Shown here piece by piece: positions 1 to 7,699 of a DNA stretch of 49,498 bases. The stretch comes from Rhodospirillales bacterium (GTDB lineage: Bacteria > Pseudomonadota > Alphaproteobacteria > Rhodospirillales > Defluviicoccaceae). The notes under the pieces were generated by a model, which worked only from the letters and a program-made list of their open reading frames with translations, made no database searches and was not told where the DNA came from. Made by a program: the position numbers and the translations under genes. The first letter of the stretch is position 1. Every line of letters begins with the position of its first letter. The DNA lies in contig REEP01000040.1 of assembly GCA_007695045.1 (NCBI GenBank), positions 1 through 49,498 of the forward strand, read 5' to 3'.

Positions 1-73
1 GGACGGCCCGCCACAGCCGGCCCTGGTGCTCGATCACCATGCCGGGGCGGATCGCGTTACCGTTGATCTTCAT
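1..73 (-). CDS. efp: Elongation factor P, 5' end only (cut by window edge)
   Basis: The minus strand from 73 reads MKINGNAIRPGMVIEHQGRL and continues WRAV, which is the start of EF-P. EF-P binds stalled ribosomes and helps form peptide bonds at polyproline stretches. Only 24 codons of the first (KOW-like) domain are present, so the modified-lysine loop cannot be inspected. The ATG at 71-73 is the natural start of the family. A candidate promoter lies at 145-173 on the same strand. The gene is divergent from the PEP-CTERM gene at 853. Confidence 0.9.
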   Translation of the reverse strand, partial: MKINGNAIRPGMVIEHQGRLWRAV

Positions 74-144
74 GATGGCCGGATCTTCGCGTGTTGTGAG
101 AGGAGAGTGTGCCAAGCGGGCGCCGGTGTGCCCAGCGTGGGCGG

Positions 145-173
145 AAGCTAGCAGGTTGCCTTGAGCCGCACAA
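145..173 (-). promoter_or_regulatory. Candidate sigma-70 promoter for efp
   Basis: On the minus strand TTGTGC (168-173) is followed after 17 bases by TAGCTT (145-150), preceded by TGC as in an extended -10. The predicted transcript would start near 138, giving a leader of about 65 nt. This is a match by eye only. Confidence 0.33.
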
Positions 174-251
174 CGCCGGGCCCGCGCTCCCCGGCCGTCG
201 GCTGCCTCGGGCCATCAGGCCATTGATCGAAGGAAGGGCGCGATAGCTGGC

Positions 252-270
252 GGTGTCGGAATTCTTTACA
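252..270 (+). promoter_or_regulatory. Upstream activator-like site, copy 1 of 3
   Basis: The 19-bp element GGTGTCGG-aatt-CTTTACA is the first of three copies between efp and the PEP-CTERM gene. The copies agree at all 15 non-spacer positions. TGT and ACA at the ends (254-256, 268-270) form a short inverted repeat, as in dimer binding sites of response regulators. This copy is the farthest from the sigma-54 promoter, about 450 bp upstream. Confidence 0.7.
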
Positions 271-420
271 CCCGCAGGAGGCCATGGTGCCGGCCGCGAC
301 ATGGGCCTCTGAAAAATCTCCACCCTCAATGAAATCAAGCTGTTGTCAGCCTGTGGCGCGGCTTTCGAGAGGTTCCGGGGAGCGGTCTGCGCGGCCTCGC
401 GACACGCACCACGTGGGACG

Positions 421-439
421 GGTGTCGGTTTTCTTTACA
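421..439 (+). promoter_or_regulatory. Upstream activator-like site, copy 2 of 3
   Basis: Second copy of the element, GGTGTCGG-tttt-CTTTACA. It has the same orientation as copies 1 and 3 and differs only in the four central bases. It starts 169 bp after copy 1 and lies about 280 bp upstream of the sigma-54 promoter. Confidence 0.7.
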
Positions 440-518
440 GCTGATGCGTGCGCCGTTCGTGGCTTCGAAGCCGGCCGTGACCGAGACGCGAGGCTTCGGC
501 CGGATCGCGACTCGGAAG

Positions 519-531
519 ATTCAAGTCATTG
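519..531 (+). promoter_or_regulatory. Possible IHF site
   Basis: ATTCAAGTCATTG matches the IHF consensus WATCAANNNNTTR with one mismatch. It sits at the edge of the most AT-rich part of this control region, between activator-site copies 2 and 3. DNA bending by IHF commonly assists sigma-54 activation, so the position makes sense, but a single degenerate match is weak. Confidence 0.3.
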
Positions 532-636
532 AAATACATAAGAAAATCGAATGATGGATCGTCGCGTGGCACAGGCCGCCGGCATCGGCAAAACGGCTCA
601 CCGCCCCCGTTGCGAACAGGATGGTAGTCCAATCGG

Positions 637-655
637 GGTGTCGGCGAACTTTACA
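637..655 (+). promoter_or_regulatory. Upstream activator-like site, copy 3 of 3
   Basis: Third copy, GGTGTCGG-cgaa-CTTTACA, about 66 bp upstream of the -24 element of the sigma-54 promoter. That is a usual distance for an enhancer-binding activator. All three copies point the same way. Confidence 0.7.
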
Positions 656-720
656 ACAAAGATGCTTGGCGCCGCCCGCATTGGCCGCTAACCCATTGAA
701 AAACAACGAAGCGACAACTT

Positions 721-735
721 TGGCACGAAGTTTGC
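721..735 (+). promoter_or_regulatory. Sigma-54 (RpoN) -24/-12 promoter
   Basis: TGGCACGAAGTTTGC matches the sigma-54 consensus TGGCAC-N5-TTGC exactly, with GG at 722-723 and GC at 734-735. Transcription should begin near 747, about 106 bp before the PEP-CTERM start codon. With the three upstream repeats this forms a complete RpoN/enhancer-binding-protein control region. Neither rpoN nor the activator gene is in the window. Confidence 0.85.
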
Positions 736-852
736 GACTAAATCGGGCATGATCGGGTCGAGCAACGACCCAGGCTTGTGGGCCCGGCGATCGCGCAGCC
801 GCGTCGAAAGCGTGCCCCGTCAACGGATAAGTCAACGTATAAGGAGTGTGTC

Positions 853-1764
853 ATGACGAAACCGAATACGCTGCGCAATGGGATCGCGGCGTTCGCCTTC
901 GCGGCCGGGCTGATGGCCGCACCGTCGGCCGGCATGGCGGTCAGCATCACCCCGACCCTGGACGGCACCACCCTGGTCAATGCCCTGCTGGGCGGCGGCG
1001 GTGCCGGCATCGATCTGTCGACCGTGAGCGTCTCGTTCTCCGGGCAGCAATCCGGGACCACGCTCTCCGCCGGGACCTATACCAACGCCGCGGCGAGCTA
1101 CGGCATCGGCCCGGGCATCGTCATCAGCTCCGGTGCGGTCGACCAGTTCGGCACCTCCAGCGACTTCAGTCACGGAGTGGCCGCGACGGCCGCCCAGGAG
1201 GCCTTGCTGCAGCCGATCAGTGGTATCAGCAGCCACAACGATGTCACCCAGCTCGACGTCAGTTTCGACATGCTGCCGGGTTTCGACACCATCTTCTTCA
1301 ACGTCACCTTCCAGTCGACCGAGTTCCCGAACTTCGTGGGCACCAGCTTCGTCGATGCCTTCGGCCTCTTCGTCAACGGCTTGAATGTGGCCTTCGTCGA
1401 CGGTGACCCCGTCAACATCAACCATCCCTTCATGGGCACCGATCCGTTCAACCCCGGCCCCGACAACAGCGGCGTTCTCGGCAGCGCCGCCGCAGGCGTC
1501 GACTCGGATGGCAATGGCAACCCGGCCATCGGCCCGTTCTTTCATACCTTCAGCAGTCCGGTTGACGCCACCGGCAACAACCTGACCTTCATCATCGGCG
1601 ACAGCGGAGACTCAGCCCTCGACAGCTTCGCCTTCATCTCGCAGCTGGGCGGCACTCCGCCGCCGCCGCCGTCCGAGGTGGTGGAACCGGCCAGCCTGGC
1701 GCTGCTTGGCCTTGGCCTCGCCGGCCTCGGCGTTGCCGCACGCCGGCGCCGAATCGCGGCGTAA
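853..1764 (+). CDS. PEP-CTERM sorted extracellular protein with choice-of-anchor L-like domain
   Basis: A 303-residue secreted protein. Residues 1-32 form a signal peptide. The body, from about residue 35, resembles the choice-of-anchor L domain (an opening LVNALLG, then a glycine-rich GIGPGIVISSG stretch). After a proline run the C terminus has the tripartite exosortase signal: EPASLALL motif, hydrophobic segment, then RRRR. Such proteins are processed by an exosortase and are associated with exopolysaccharide or floc matrix. The ATG at 853 is chosen because AAGGAG (841-846) sits at ideal spacing; an in-frame ATG at 778 lacks this and would precede the signal peptide. Transcription is probably sigma-54 dependent (721-735). 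The molecular function of the domain is unknown. Confidence 0.88.
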   Translation: MTKPNTLRNGIAAFAFAAGLMAAPSAGMAVSITPTLDGTTLVNALLGGGGAGIDLSTVSVSFSGQQSGTTLSAGTYTNAAASYGIGPGIVISSGAVDQFGTSSDFSHGVAATAAQEALLQPISGISSHNDVTQLDVSFDMLPGFDTIFFNVTFQSTEFPNFVGTSFVDAFGLFVNGLNVAFVDGDPVNINHPFMGTDPFNPGPDNSGVLGSAAAGVDSDGNGNPAIGPFFHTFSSPVDATGNNLTFIIGDSGDSALDSFAFISQLGGTPPPPPSEVVEPASLALLGLGLAGLGVAARRRRIAA

Positions 1765-1796
1765 GACCGCACCTTCGAGCCTCCGGCTCACCTGTG

Positions 1797-1820
1797 ACGG
1801 CGGTGCATCAGCACCGCCGT
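1797..1820. terminator. Hairpin terminator between convergent genes
   Basis: A perfect 10-bp stem, ACGGCGGTGC/GCACCGCCGT, with loop ATCA, followed by CCCTTT. It lies between the PEP-CTERM stop codon and the end of the HIT gene on the other strand, so it could serve both directions. Confidence 0.75.
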
Positions 1821-1838
1821 CCCTTTGGGTCCGACGCG

Positions 1839-2204
1839 TCAGGGCGCCCGCTTCAGCATGGGCCCGAGCCTACCGCCGGCGAAGATGTGGACGTGGAAGT
1901 GCATCACTTCCTGGTGAGCGTCCTTCCCCGTGTTCGCCACGATCCGGTAGCCGGTCTGGTCGACCCCCAACTGCCGAGCCGCCGCGCCGATCGCCTTGAA
2001 GAAGCCGGCCACCGCCTCGGCCGGGGCATCCTGGGTGAAGTCATCCATCGAGACATACGGTCCCTTGGGAATCACCAGGACGTGCACCGGTGCCTGCGGG
2101 TGGATGTCATGGAAGGCGAGGGCGTAGTCGTCCTCGTACACCTTGTTGCACGGGATTTCCCCCCGCAGCATCTTGGCGAACACGTTGGATTCGTCGTAGG
2201 CCAT
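1839..2204 (-). CDS. HIT family nucleotide-binding hydrolase
   Basis: A 121-residue histidine triad protein. The active-site motif HFHVHIF lies near the C terminus. Family members hydrolyse nucleoside phosphoramidates or related nucleotides in the cytosol. The ATG at 2204 follows GGGAGG at good spacing. A longer frame continues upstream into hisE, but its added sequence is not HIT-like. It is the last gene of the his cluster, 20 bp after hisE, so it is probably cotranscribed. HIT genes often follow hisE in alphaproteobacteria. Its physiological substrate cannot be read from sequence. Confidence 0.9.
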   Translation of the reverse strand: MAYDESNVFAKMLRGEIPCNKVYEDDYALAFHDIHPQAPVHVLVIPKGPYVSMDDFTQDAPAEAVAGFFKAIGAAARQLGVDQTGYRIVANTGKDAHQEVMHFHVHIFAGGRLGPMLKRAP

Positions 2205-2224
2205 GCGCCCTCCCTTCGTCTCCG

Positions 2225-2593
2225 TCATCGCTCGCGGCGGGCGGCTTTTTCGGCCAGGCCGGAAGTGCCCTCCCGCCGCGCCAGCATCTGCCACACCTGC
2301 TCCGGGTGCAGGCCCGCACTCGCCCACAGCACCAGGAGGTGATAGAGCAGATCCGCGCTTTCTTCGGCAAGCCGGTCCCGCGCTCCATCGTCCCCGCCTT
2401 CTCCCGGCGAGAGGCTCGCCACCACCACCTCAACCGCTTCCTCGCCCACCTTGCGGGCGATCTTCGGCCGCCCCTCCGCCAGCAGCCGGGCGGTATAGGA
2501 CGTGCCGGCATCAGCGCTTCGCCGGCTCTCGATCACCGCGAACAGGCGATCGAGCACGGTGCCGTCCGTTGCATCCGCCATGCCGGCGCTCAC
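2225..2593 (-). CDS. hisE: Phosphoribosyl-ATP pyrophosphohydrolase
   Basis: A 122-residue protein with the all-alpha MazG-like fold of HisE, including the KVGEEAVEV and [11 protein letters not shown] metal-binding helices. It converts phosphoribosyl-ATP to phosphoribosyl-AMP, the second histidine step. The start is taken as GTG at 2593, because its GTGA overlaps the hisF stop codon and suggests translational coupling. An ATG at 2581 is an alternative four residues in. HisI, which does the next step, is a separate gene at 33863-34330 rather than being fused. Confidence 0.93.
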   Translation of the reverse strand: MSAGMADATDGTVLDRLFAVIESRRSADAGTSYTARLLAEGRPKIARKVGEEAVEVVVASLSPGEGGDDGARDRLAEESADLLYHLLVLWASAGLHPEQVWQMLARREGTSGLAEKAARRER

Positions 2594-3363
2594 GCTGCTG
2601 CGTCGTCCAGGCGCACGGGCACGCCCGCCGCCTGCATATGCCGCTTGGCCTCGTGGATCGTGTAGGTGCCGAAGTGGAAGATCGATGCCGCCAGCACCGC
2701 CGAGGCATGCCCTTCGGTGATGCCTTCAACCAGGTGGTCGAGGGTGCCGACACCGCCCGACGCGATCACCGGCACCGTCACGGCATCGGCGATAGTGCGG
2801 GTGAGTGGCAGGTCGAAGCCGACCTGGGTGCCATCCCGATCCATCGAGGTGAGCAGTAGCTCACCCGCGCCGTAATCCGTCATCCGCCGCGACCACGCCA
2901 CCGCGTCAATGCCGGTGGGCGTGCGGCCGCCGTGGGTGAAGATCTCGAACCGGTCGGCTCCCACCGCCTTGGCGTCCACGGACACCACGATGCACTGGCT
3001 GCCGAACTTCTCCGCCGCCTCACGCACGAACTCTGGCTGGCGCACCGCGGCCGTGTTGATCGACACCTTGTCCGCCCCGGCCAGCAACAGCCGGCGGATA
3101 TCCTCCAGGGTGCGGACGCCGCCGCCCACGGTGAGCGGCATGAAGCATTGCTCGGCCGTGCGAGCGACAACGTCGAGGATGGTGTCGCGGTCCTCGTGAC
3201 TGGCGGTGATGTCGAGAAAGCAGAGCTCGTCGGCGCCGGCGGCGTCGTAGAGCCGCGCCTGCTCGACCGGGTCACCGGCGTCCTTCAGGTCGACGAACCG
3301 GACCCCCTTGACCACGCGTCCCCGGTCCACGTCCAGGCAGGGGATGATCCGCACCTTCAACAT
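2590..3363 (-). CDS. hisF: Imidazole glycerol phosphate synthase cyclase subunit
   Basis: A 257-residue (beta/alpha)8 barrel. The first catalytic aspartate is D11 in the strand IIPCLDV, and phosphate-binding glycine motifs such as [12 protein letters not shown] lie near the end. With HisH it turns PRFAR plus ammonia into IGP and AICAR, linking histidine and purine synthesis. The ATG at 3363 is the family start; the frame remains open upstream but that sequence is non-homologous. It begins 10 bp after hisA and its stop overlaps the hisE GTG. Confidence 0.97.
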   Translation of the reverse strand: MLKVRIIPCLDVDRGRVVKGVRFVDLKDAGDPVEQARLYDAAGADELCFLDITASHEDRDTILDVVARTAEQCFMPLTVGGGVRTLEDIRRLLLAGADKVSINTAAVRQPEFVREAAEKFGSQCIVVSVDAKAVGADRFEIFTHGGRTPTGIDAVAWSRRMTDYGAGELLLTSMDRDGTQVGFDLPLTRTIADAVTVPVIASGGVGTLDHLVEGITEGHASAVLAASIFHFGTYTIHEAKRHMQAAGVPVRLDDAAA

Positions 3364-3373
3364 CGCCGGCTCC

Positions 3374-4111
3374 TCAACTGCCCGGTTCCGCGGCCAGCAA
3401 GGCCACCGCGGCGGCCGGATCGACCGTGCCTTCATATACCGCCCGCCCGCAGATGGCGCCTTCGAGCACACCTTGACCGGCTTGCCGCAGCGCCCGCAGG
3501 TCTGCCATGGAGGCGATGCCGCCCGACGCGATCACGGGCGTGGTGATCGCGCGCGCGAGGTCCAGGGTCGCCTCGATGTTGGGTCCTTCCATGGCGCCGT
3601 CCCGGGCGATGTCGGTGTAGATGATGGCGGCGGGGGCCGCCGGCTGGAACCGCTCCGCCACCTGCAAGGCCGGGATGCGGGTGGTGTCGGACCAGCCCTC
3701 CACCGCCACCAGACCGTCGCGGGCATCGATGCCGATGGCGACGCGGCCGGGGTGGGCCTCGCAAGCGGCCATGGCGAAGGCCGGGTCATACACGGCGGCG
3801 GTTCCGAGGATCACGCGGTGCACGCCGCGGTCCAGCCACTGCCGCACCGTATCCATGTTGCGGATGCCGCCGCCCAACTGCACCTTGATGTCCCGGCAGG
3901 CCAGGATCGCTTCCACCGCCGCCGTGTTCACGGGCCGGCCGGCGAAGGCGCCGTCGAGGTCGACCACGTGCACCCAGGTACAACCCGCCGCGGCGAACAG
4001 CGCCGCCTGCGCCCCCGGGCTCTCGTTGAACACCGTGGCCGAATCCATCTCCCCCCGGACCAGCCGGACACAGTGGCCGTCCTTCAGATCGATTGCCGGA
4101 AAGAAGATCAT
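3374..4111 (-). CDS. hisA: ProFAR isomerase
   Basis: A 245-residue barrel enzyme homologous to HisF. It starts [12 protein letters not shown] with catalytic D8, and the second half carries [15 protein letters not shown] with the second acidic residue. It performs the Amadori rearrangement of ProFAR to PRFAR. The start ATG (4109-4111) overlaps the hisH stop codon TGA (4108-4110) as ATGA, which fixes the start and suggests coupled translation. Confidence 0.97.
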   Translation of the reverse strand: MIFFPAIDLKDGHCVRLVRGEMDSATVFNESPGAQAALFAAAGCTWVHVVDLDGAFAGRPVNTAAVEAILACRDIKVQLGGGIRNMDTVRQWLDRGVHRVILGTAAVYDPAFAMAACEAHPGRVAIGIDARDGLVAVEGWSDTTRIPALQVAERFQPAAPAAIIYTDIARDGAMEGPNIEATLDLARAITTPVIASGGIASMADLRALRQAGQGVLEGAICGRAVYEGTVDPAAAVALLAAEPGS

Positions 4112-4752
4112 GGCCGCCACTGCAGGAAATCGGCGATCAGGCGCAAACCCACGGCCTGGCTCTTCTCGGGGTGGAACTGGGTGCCGATGATGTTGTCGCG
4201 GCCCACGATCGCGGTGACGGCTCCGCCGTAATCGCACGTGGCCAGGATCGCGCTCGAACTCTCCGGCACTATGCCATAGCTGTGCACGAAGTAGGCGTGA
4301 GCCCCGGGCGTGATCCCGGCCAAAACCGGATGGTCGGAGGCCGCGGGCACCAACTCGTTCCAGCCCATGTGCGGGATCTTGAGACCGGGATCCGATGGCG
4401 TCAGGCGCACGACCTCGCCTGCGATCCAGCCCAGGCCGGGGTAGACGCCATGCTCCCGCCCGGTGGTGGCCAGAAGCTGCATGCCGACGCAGATGCCAAG
4501 GAAGGGGCGGCCGTCGTGGAGCACCGTGCGCTCCAGTGCCTCGACCATGCCCGGCAGTGCCTCGAGCCCCTGCCGGCAGTCGGCGAACGCGCCCACCCCC
4601 GGCAGGACGATGTGGCTCGCCGCGTTGACCACCGCCGGATCGGCGGTCACCCGGACGTCCATATCGAGCCCGTTGCCGGCCACCGCGCGCTCGAACGCCT
4701 TGGCGGCGGAACGCAGATTGCCCGATCCGTAATCGATAATGGCAACGCTCAC
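4108..4752 (-). CDS. hisH: Imidazole glycerol phosphate synthase amidotransferase subunit
   Basis: A 214-residue class I glutamine amidotransferase. The nucleophile is C88 in FLGICVGMQ, and H194 and E196 in FHPEKS complete the triad. It releases ammonia from glutamine and channels it to HisF. It starts with GTG at 4752, whose GTGA overlaps the stop of the DUF2628 gene. The usual N terminus [10 protein letters not shown] directly follows this start. Confidence 0.96.
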   Translation of the reverse strand: MSVAIIDYGSGNLRSAAKAFERAVAGNGLDMDVRVTADPAVVNAASHIVLPGVGAFADCRQGLEALPGMVEALERTVLHDGRPFLGICVGMQLLATTGREHGVYPGLGWIAGEVVRLTPSDPGLKIPHMGWNELVPAASDHPVLAGITPGAHAYFVHSYGIVPESSSAILATCDYGGAVTAIVGRDNIIGTQFHPEKSQAVGLRLIADFLQWRP

Positions 4753-5141
4753 GCCAGCACATCCCGGGCAAGTTCGGGATTGAGGTCAAAAAACCGCTGC
4801 TCGGCGCTTTCCGCATCGGGTGCCAAAACCGGGCCTTCCTCGACGAACCCCTGGCGTGCCAGGCTCCAGCGGCGAACGTCGTTGGCAACCATCCCGATCA
4901 GCACCGACACGCCGATGGAGAGCGCCGCTTCGGCATAGGTACCGGGCGCGGCCCAGTTGATCGCCGCATTGACCAATGCGTGCAACACGAAGAACCCCAC
5001 GGCGGCAAGCCACATCCTGTGCCACAGCGCCCACAGCACGGAAAAGAAGAGGGCCGGCCAGCAGAAGCCGTCCTTGACCACGGCGATGTCCCGGTCCGGG
5101 TCCAGGCCATGGCGGCGGAGGTGGATGGTGTAGGTTTTCAT
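4749..5141 (-). CDS. DUF2628 domain membrane protein in his operon
   Basis: A 130-residue protein with a short cytosolic N terminus ([12 protein letters not shown]) and hydrophobic segments at about residues 28-60 and 68-88, ending in a polar tail. This matches DUF2628, found between hisB and hisH in many alphaproteobacteria; its function is unknown. It lies 34 bp after hisB, and its stop codon overlaps the hisH GTG, so it is firmly inside the operon. Conserved placement suggests coexpression, not necessarily a histidine role. Confidence 0.85.
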   Translation of the reverse strand: MKTYTIHLRRHGLDPDRDIAVVKDGFCWPALFFSVLWALWHRMWLAAVGFFVLHALVNAAINWAAPGTYAEAALSIGVSVLIGMVANDVRRWSLARQGFVEEGPVLAPDAESAEQRFFDLNPELARDVLA

Positions 5142-5175
5142 CGTCTTCGCCCCTCGGCCGGCATCGTCGCCGCGC

Positions 5176-5775
5176 TCACAGCGAGCCCGCCAGCACGCCT
5201 TTGGTGGATGGCACCGCGCCGGCCGCCCCCGGGTCGATCGCGCACGCCTCCCGTAGCGCCCGCGCCAGGCCCTTGAAGCATGATTCGCAAATGTGGTGGT
5301 TGTTGTCGCCGTAGAGCGTTTCCACGTGCAGGGTCAGGCCGGCGTTGAAGGCGAAGGCCTGGAACCAGTGGCCGATGAGTTCGGTATCCAGATCGCCCAG
5401 GCGTGGGCGATCCAGGCGCACCCGCCACACCAGGAACGGCCGCCCCGAGATATCAACGACCACCCGGCTCAAGGTCTCGTCCATGGCCGACAGCGCCTGG
5501 CCGAAGCGGCGGATCCCGGCGCGGTCGCCGAGCGCCCTCGCCACCGCCTGGCCCAGGACAATGGCGGTATCCTCGACGGTGTGGTGGCCGTCGACGTGCA
5601 GGTCGCCCTCGGCCTTGATGTCGAGGTCCATCAGGCCGTGCCGGGCGAGCTGCTCCAGCATGTGGTCGAGAAAGCCGATCCCGGTGGCCACCGACGCCTG
5701 CCCGGTGCCGTCAAGGTTGACGGTGACGGCGATCGACGTCTCCTTGGTGCGGCGTTCGATGTTGGCAGTGCGCAC
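5176..5775 (-). CDS. hisB: Imidazoleglycerol-phosphate dehydratase
   Basis: A 199-residue monofunctional IGP dehydratase. Its metal-binding histidine motifs include [20 protein letters not shown] and NNHHICE. It dehydrates IGP to imidazole acetol phosphate. No histidinol-phosphatase domain is fused. The start is GTG at 5775, giving the usual N terminus [12 protein letters not shown], with GAGAGG upstream. It is the first gene of the operon, so the operon promoter should lie in 5776-5865, or the operon may be read from glmS. Confidence 0.96.
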   Translation of the reverse strand: MRTANIERRTKETSIAVTVNLDGTGQASVATGIGFLDHMLEQLARHGLMDLDIKAEGDLHVDGHHTVEDTAIVLGQAVARALGDRAGIRRFGQALSAMDETLSRVVVDISGRPFLVWRVRLDRPRLGDLDTELIGHWFQAFAFNAGLTLHVETLYGDNNHHICESCFKGLARALREACAIDPGAAGAVPSTKGVLAGSL

Positions 5776-5865
5776 GCGGACGATCCTCTCGGTCTCAGGC
5801 GACCGCCCTTTTAGCAGGAACGTTTGCCGGGTGCCATCGGTGAAGGCGCGGCCGCAGCGGGCCGG

Positions 5866-7689
5866 TCATTCCACCGTGACGCTCTTGGCGAGGTTGCGCG
5901 GCTGGTCCACGTCGGTGCCCTTGGCCACCGCCACGTGGTAGGCCAACAATTGTACCGGGATGGTGTAGAGGATCGGTGCCACGAACGCATCGACGATGGG
6001 CAGTTCCACCGTGGCCGCCGCCATGTCGCCCAGGCGTTCAACCCCGGGCTTGTCCGACAGGAAGATCACCCGCCCGCCGCGGGCGATCACCTCCTGCATG
6101 TTGGAGGCGGTCTTGTCGAACAGGTCGTCCGACGGCGCGATGACGATGATCGGCATGTTCTCGTCGATCAGCGCGATGGGGCCGTGTTTCATCTCCCCGG
6201 CGGCGTAGCCCTCGGCATGGATGTAGCTGATTTCCTTCAGCTTGAGCGCACCTTCGAGGGCAATGGGATAGCCGGTGCCGCGGCCCAGATAGAGGACATC
6301 CCGCGCTTCCGCCACCTCGTGGGCGATCTCGGCAATGCGGTCGTTGTGGATCAGCACCTCGTTGGCTCGGCCCGGCACCTCGGTCAGGGCGGCGCACAGC
6401 GCGCGCTCCCGGTCGCGGTCGATGGCGCCGCGCTTGGCCGCCATGAACAGCACCAGGCAGGCGAGCACGGTCAGCTGGGTGGTAAACGCCTTGGTGGAAG
6501 CGACGCCGATCTCCGGCCCGGCCTGGGTCAGCAGCACGGTATCGGCGTGGCGCGCCATGGAGCTTTCGGCGACGTTGACGATGGCCAGAACATGCTGCCC
6601 CTGCTGCCGGGCGAACCGCATCGCCGCCAGGGTATCCGCCGTCTCCCCCGACTGGGAGATGAAGATGGCGAGGCCGCCGTTGGGCAGGTCGGCGCCGCGG
6701 TAGCGGAACTCGGAGGCGATATCCACCTCCACCGGGATGCGGGCGATCCGTTCGAACCAGTACTTGGCGACCAGGGCGGCATGGAACGAGGTGCCACAGG
6801 CGACCAGGGTGATGCGGCTGACCAGGGTCGGCTCGATCGCCATCGGCGGCATGGTCACGACCATGTTCCAGGGATTGAGCAGGGTGTGCAGGGTGTCGCC
6901 GATCACCGTCGGCTGCTCATAGATTTCCTTGAGCATGAAGTGGGCATAGTTGCCCTTGCCGATCAGCGCACCGGATGTGGCGGTGAGCTTGACCGGGCGG
7001 TCCACGACCACGCCGGATTCATTGTGAATGACGGCGCCGGTGGCGCTCACCTCGGCCCAGTCGCCTTCCTCCAGATAGCAGATCCGGCTGGTCAGCGGTG
7101 CCAGCGCCAAGCTGTCGGAACCCAGGTACATCTCCCCGTCGCCATAGCCGATGGCGAGCGGGCTGCCGCGCCGGGCCCCGATCATCATGTCGTGATGCCC
7201 GGCGAACAGGATGGCCAATGCGAACGCCCCGTCCATGCGTTCCATTGCCGTCTGCACCGCCTGCTGCGGCGTCGCACCTTCGGCCAGGAGGCTGCTGATC
7301 AGATGCACCACCACTTCGGTGTCGGTATCGGTCTGAAACTCCCGGCCCTTGGCGGTCAGTTCCCGGCGCAGGCTCTGGAAGTTTTCGATGATGCCGTTGT
7401 GCACCAGCGCAACCCGGTCATCGGCATGGGGATGGGCGTTGTTCTCGGTCGGTGCCCCGTGGGTGGCCCAGCGGGTGTGACCGATGCCGATCCGTCCTTC
7501 CACCGGGCGATCCTGCAAAACGGCTTCGAGGTTGGTGATTTTGCCCTCGGCCCGGCGGCGCTCCACCCGGCCATTGACCAGGGTGGCGATGCCGGCCGAA
7601 TCGTAGCCGCGGTATTCGAGGCGCTTCAATCCCTCGATCAGGAGCGGGCCCACGTCCGCCTTGCCGATGATGCCGATGATTCCGCACAT
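5866..7689 (-). CDS. glmS: Glucosamine-6-phosphate synthase (isomerizing)
   Basis: A 607-residue enzyme with an N-terminal glutaminase domain (Cys2 nucleophile in MCGIIGIIG) and two SIS sugar-isomerase domains (ISQSGETADTLAA, then GRGTGYPIALEGALKLKE), ending in KSVTVE. It makes glucosamine-6-phosphate from fructose-6-phosphate and glutamine, feeding peptidoglycan and LPS. The ATG at 7689 is certain because the cysteine must be residue 2 after processing. It lies 10 bp downstream of glmU, so the two form an operon. No room exists for a glmS ribozyme. Confidence 0.98.
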   Translation of the reverse strand: MCGIIGIIGKADVGPLLIEGLKRLEYRGYDSAGIATLVNGRVERRRAEGKITNLEAVLQDRPVEGRIGIGHTRWATHGAPTENNAHPHADDRVALVHNGIIENFQSLRRELTAKGREFQTDTDTEVVVHLISSLLAEGATPQQAVQTAMERMDGAFALAILFAGHHDMMIGARRGSPLAIGYGDGEMYLGSDSLALAPLTSRICYLEEGDWAEVSATGAVIHNESGVVVDRPVKLTATSGALIGKGNYAHFMLKEIYEQPTVIGDTLHTLLNPWNMVVTMPPMAIEPTLVSRITLVACGTSFHAALVAKYWFERIARIPVEVDIASEFRYRGADLPNGGLAIFISQSGETADTLAAMRFARQQGQHVLAIVNVAESSMARHADTVLLTQAGPEIGVASTKAFTTQLTVLACLVLFMAAKRGAIDRDRERALCAALTEVPGRANEVLIHNDRIAEIAHEVAEARDVLYLGRGTGYPIALEGALKLKEISYIHAEGYAAGEMKHGPIALIDENMPIIVIAPSDDLFDKTASNMQEVIARGGRVIFLSDKPGVERLGDMAAATVELPIVDAFVAPILYTIPVQLLAYHVAVAKGTDVDQPRNLAKSVTVE

Positions 7690-7699
7690 GGTCTCGCTC

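Noticed and set aside
74-852. Several short open frames on both strands in the control region
   Set aside because: They lack ribosome sites and protein-like composition and overlap the activator repeats and sigma-54 promoter.
5776-5865. Possible terminator after glmS (CGGCC/GGCCG)
   Set aside because: The stem is only five base pairs with no T tract, so it is too weak to call.
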